Shown here in pieces: positions 14,894 through 15,050 of a stretch of 15,050 nucleotides of DNA. Below the pieces are notes generated by a model. That model was given only the letters and a program-made list of their open reading frames with translations, was not told the DNA's origin and did no database searches. A program made the position numbers and the translations under genes. Within the stretch, counting starts at the first letter, position 1. Each line of letters begins with the position of its first letter. Origin of the DNA: UBA3263 sp964508865 (GTDB lineage Bacteria; Bacteroidota; Bacteroidia; Bacteroidales; Muribaculaceae); assembly GCA_964508865.1 (NCBI GenBank), contig CAZDVP010000038.1, positions 1-15,050 of the forward strand. The letters are read 5' to 3'.

Positions 14894-15050
14894 GATTTCT
14901 TAAGGATTTCGCCAATAATCATCGGCGACTTGATCAGCATTCGCGGAATGTGGAACGGGCCTTTGAATATGTTGCCTTTAGCAGGCTGCGCAACCCAGGC
15001 GTAACGGTGGTGATAGACGAACCACTCGCCGAATTCCCGGTCGGGCAGGT
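14890..15050 (-). CDS. N-acylglucosamine 2-epimerase (AGE/RenBP-like), C-terminal end only
   Basis: The last 52 codons of a minus-strand gene run in from beyond the window edge and stop at a TGA ending at 14890. The visible segment contains DREFGEWFVYHHRYAW, then KGNIFKGPFHIPRML. This matches the C-terminal pattern of the mammalian-type N-acylglucosamine 2-epimerase family (EWFGYL, a K-G segment, then FH-(V/L)-PR). The His of FHIPR corresponds, as I recall, to one of two catalytic histidines. The enzyme interconverts ManNAc and GlcNAc and is the route used by Bacteroides to channel sialic acid after aldolase cleavage. The 4-nt overlap with the esterase/mutarotase gene supports a shared sialic-acid operon. 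Only about one eighth of the usual length is seen, so the call rests on motif and context. Confidence 0.78.
   Translation of the reverse strand, partial: LPDREFGEWFVYHHRYAWVAQPAKGNIFKGPFHIPRMLIKSPMIIGEILKKS

Noticed and set aside
11900..15050. Plus-strand open frames opposite the sialic-acid genes, up to 356 codons
   Set aside because: They mirror the G/C-biased minus-strand genes and show no domain, signal peptide or promoter.

Overview
The window looks like a chromosome segment of a gut Bacteroidales bacterium. Evidence is the TAnnTTTG/TTG promoter pattern, the absence of clear Shine-Dalgarno sites, two Bacteroides-type GH84 hexosaminidases, a DUF2723 membrane protein and a Bacteroidales-style C-terminal tail on one secreted enzyme. 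The G+C content is high for the order and the tail resembles those of Muribaculaceae and Prevotella, so Muribaculaceae is a reasonable but unproven guess. I see no CRISPR array, tRNA, rRNA, insertion sequence or phage gene.

Layout: (1) 26-460 is a short Crp/Fnr-type sensor-domain protein that lacks a DNA-binding domain, followed by a weak hairpin terminator. (2) 461-767 is noncoding and ends in a clear Bacteroidetes promoter whose -33 box lies in the loop of a perfect inverted repeat. (3) 768-10523 is a probable five-gene operon: two tandem secreted GH84 enzymes, a large DUF2723 (TMEM260-like) membrane glycosyltransferase candidate, a CE4 polysaccharide deacetylase and the epoxyqueuosine reductase queG. 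Gaps are 29 and 22 nt, then overlaps of 4 and 32 nt. The operon closes on a strong palindromic terminator. (4) 10614-11897 is a Fic-family protein of lower G+C content, with its own promoter built into that terminator. (5) On the minus strand, 11900-15050 is the downstream end of a sialic-acid operon: the last 52 codons of an N-acylglucosamine 2-epimerase, overlapped by 4 nt by a three-domain secreted protein (SGNH hydrolase, sialate O-acetylesterase, kelch-type sialic-acid mutarotase).

Theme: most genes concern amino sugars of host or self glycoconjugates. The GH84 pair should remove beta-linked GlcNAc. The minus-strand operon should de-O-acetylate sialic acid, bring it to the right anomer and feed the ManNAc to GlcNAc step. 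The DUF2723 protein may instead build protein O-glycans, which makes its position directly behind two GH84 enzymes the most thought-provoking context here. The queG and Fic genes have no evident link to this theme.
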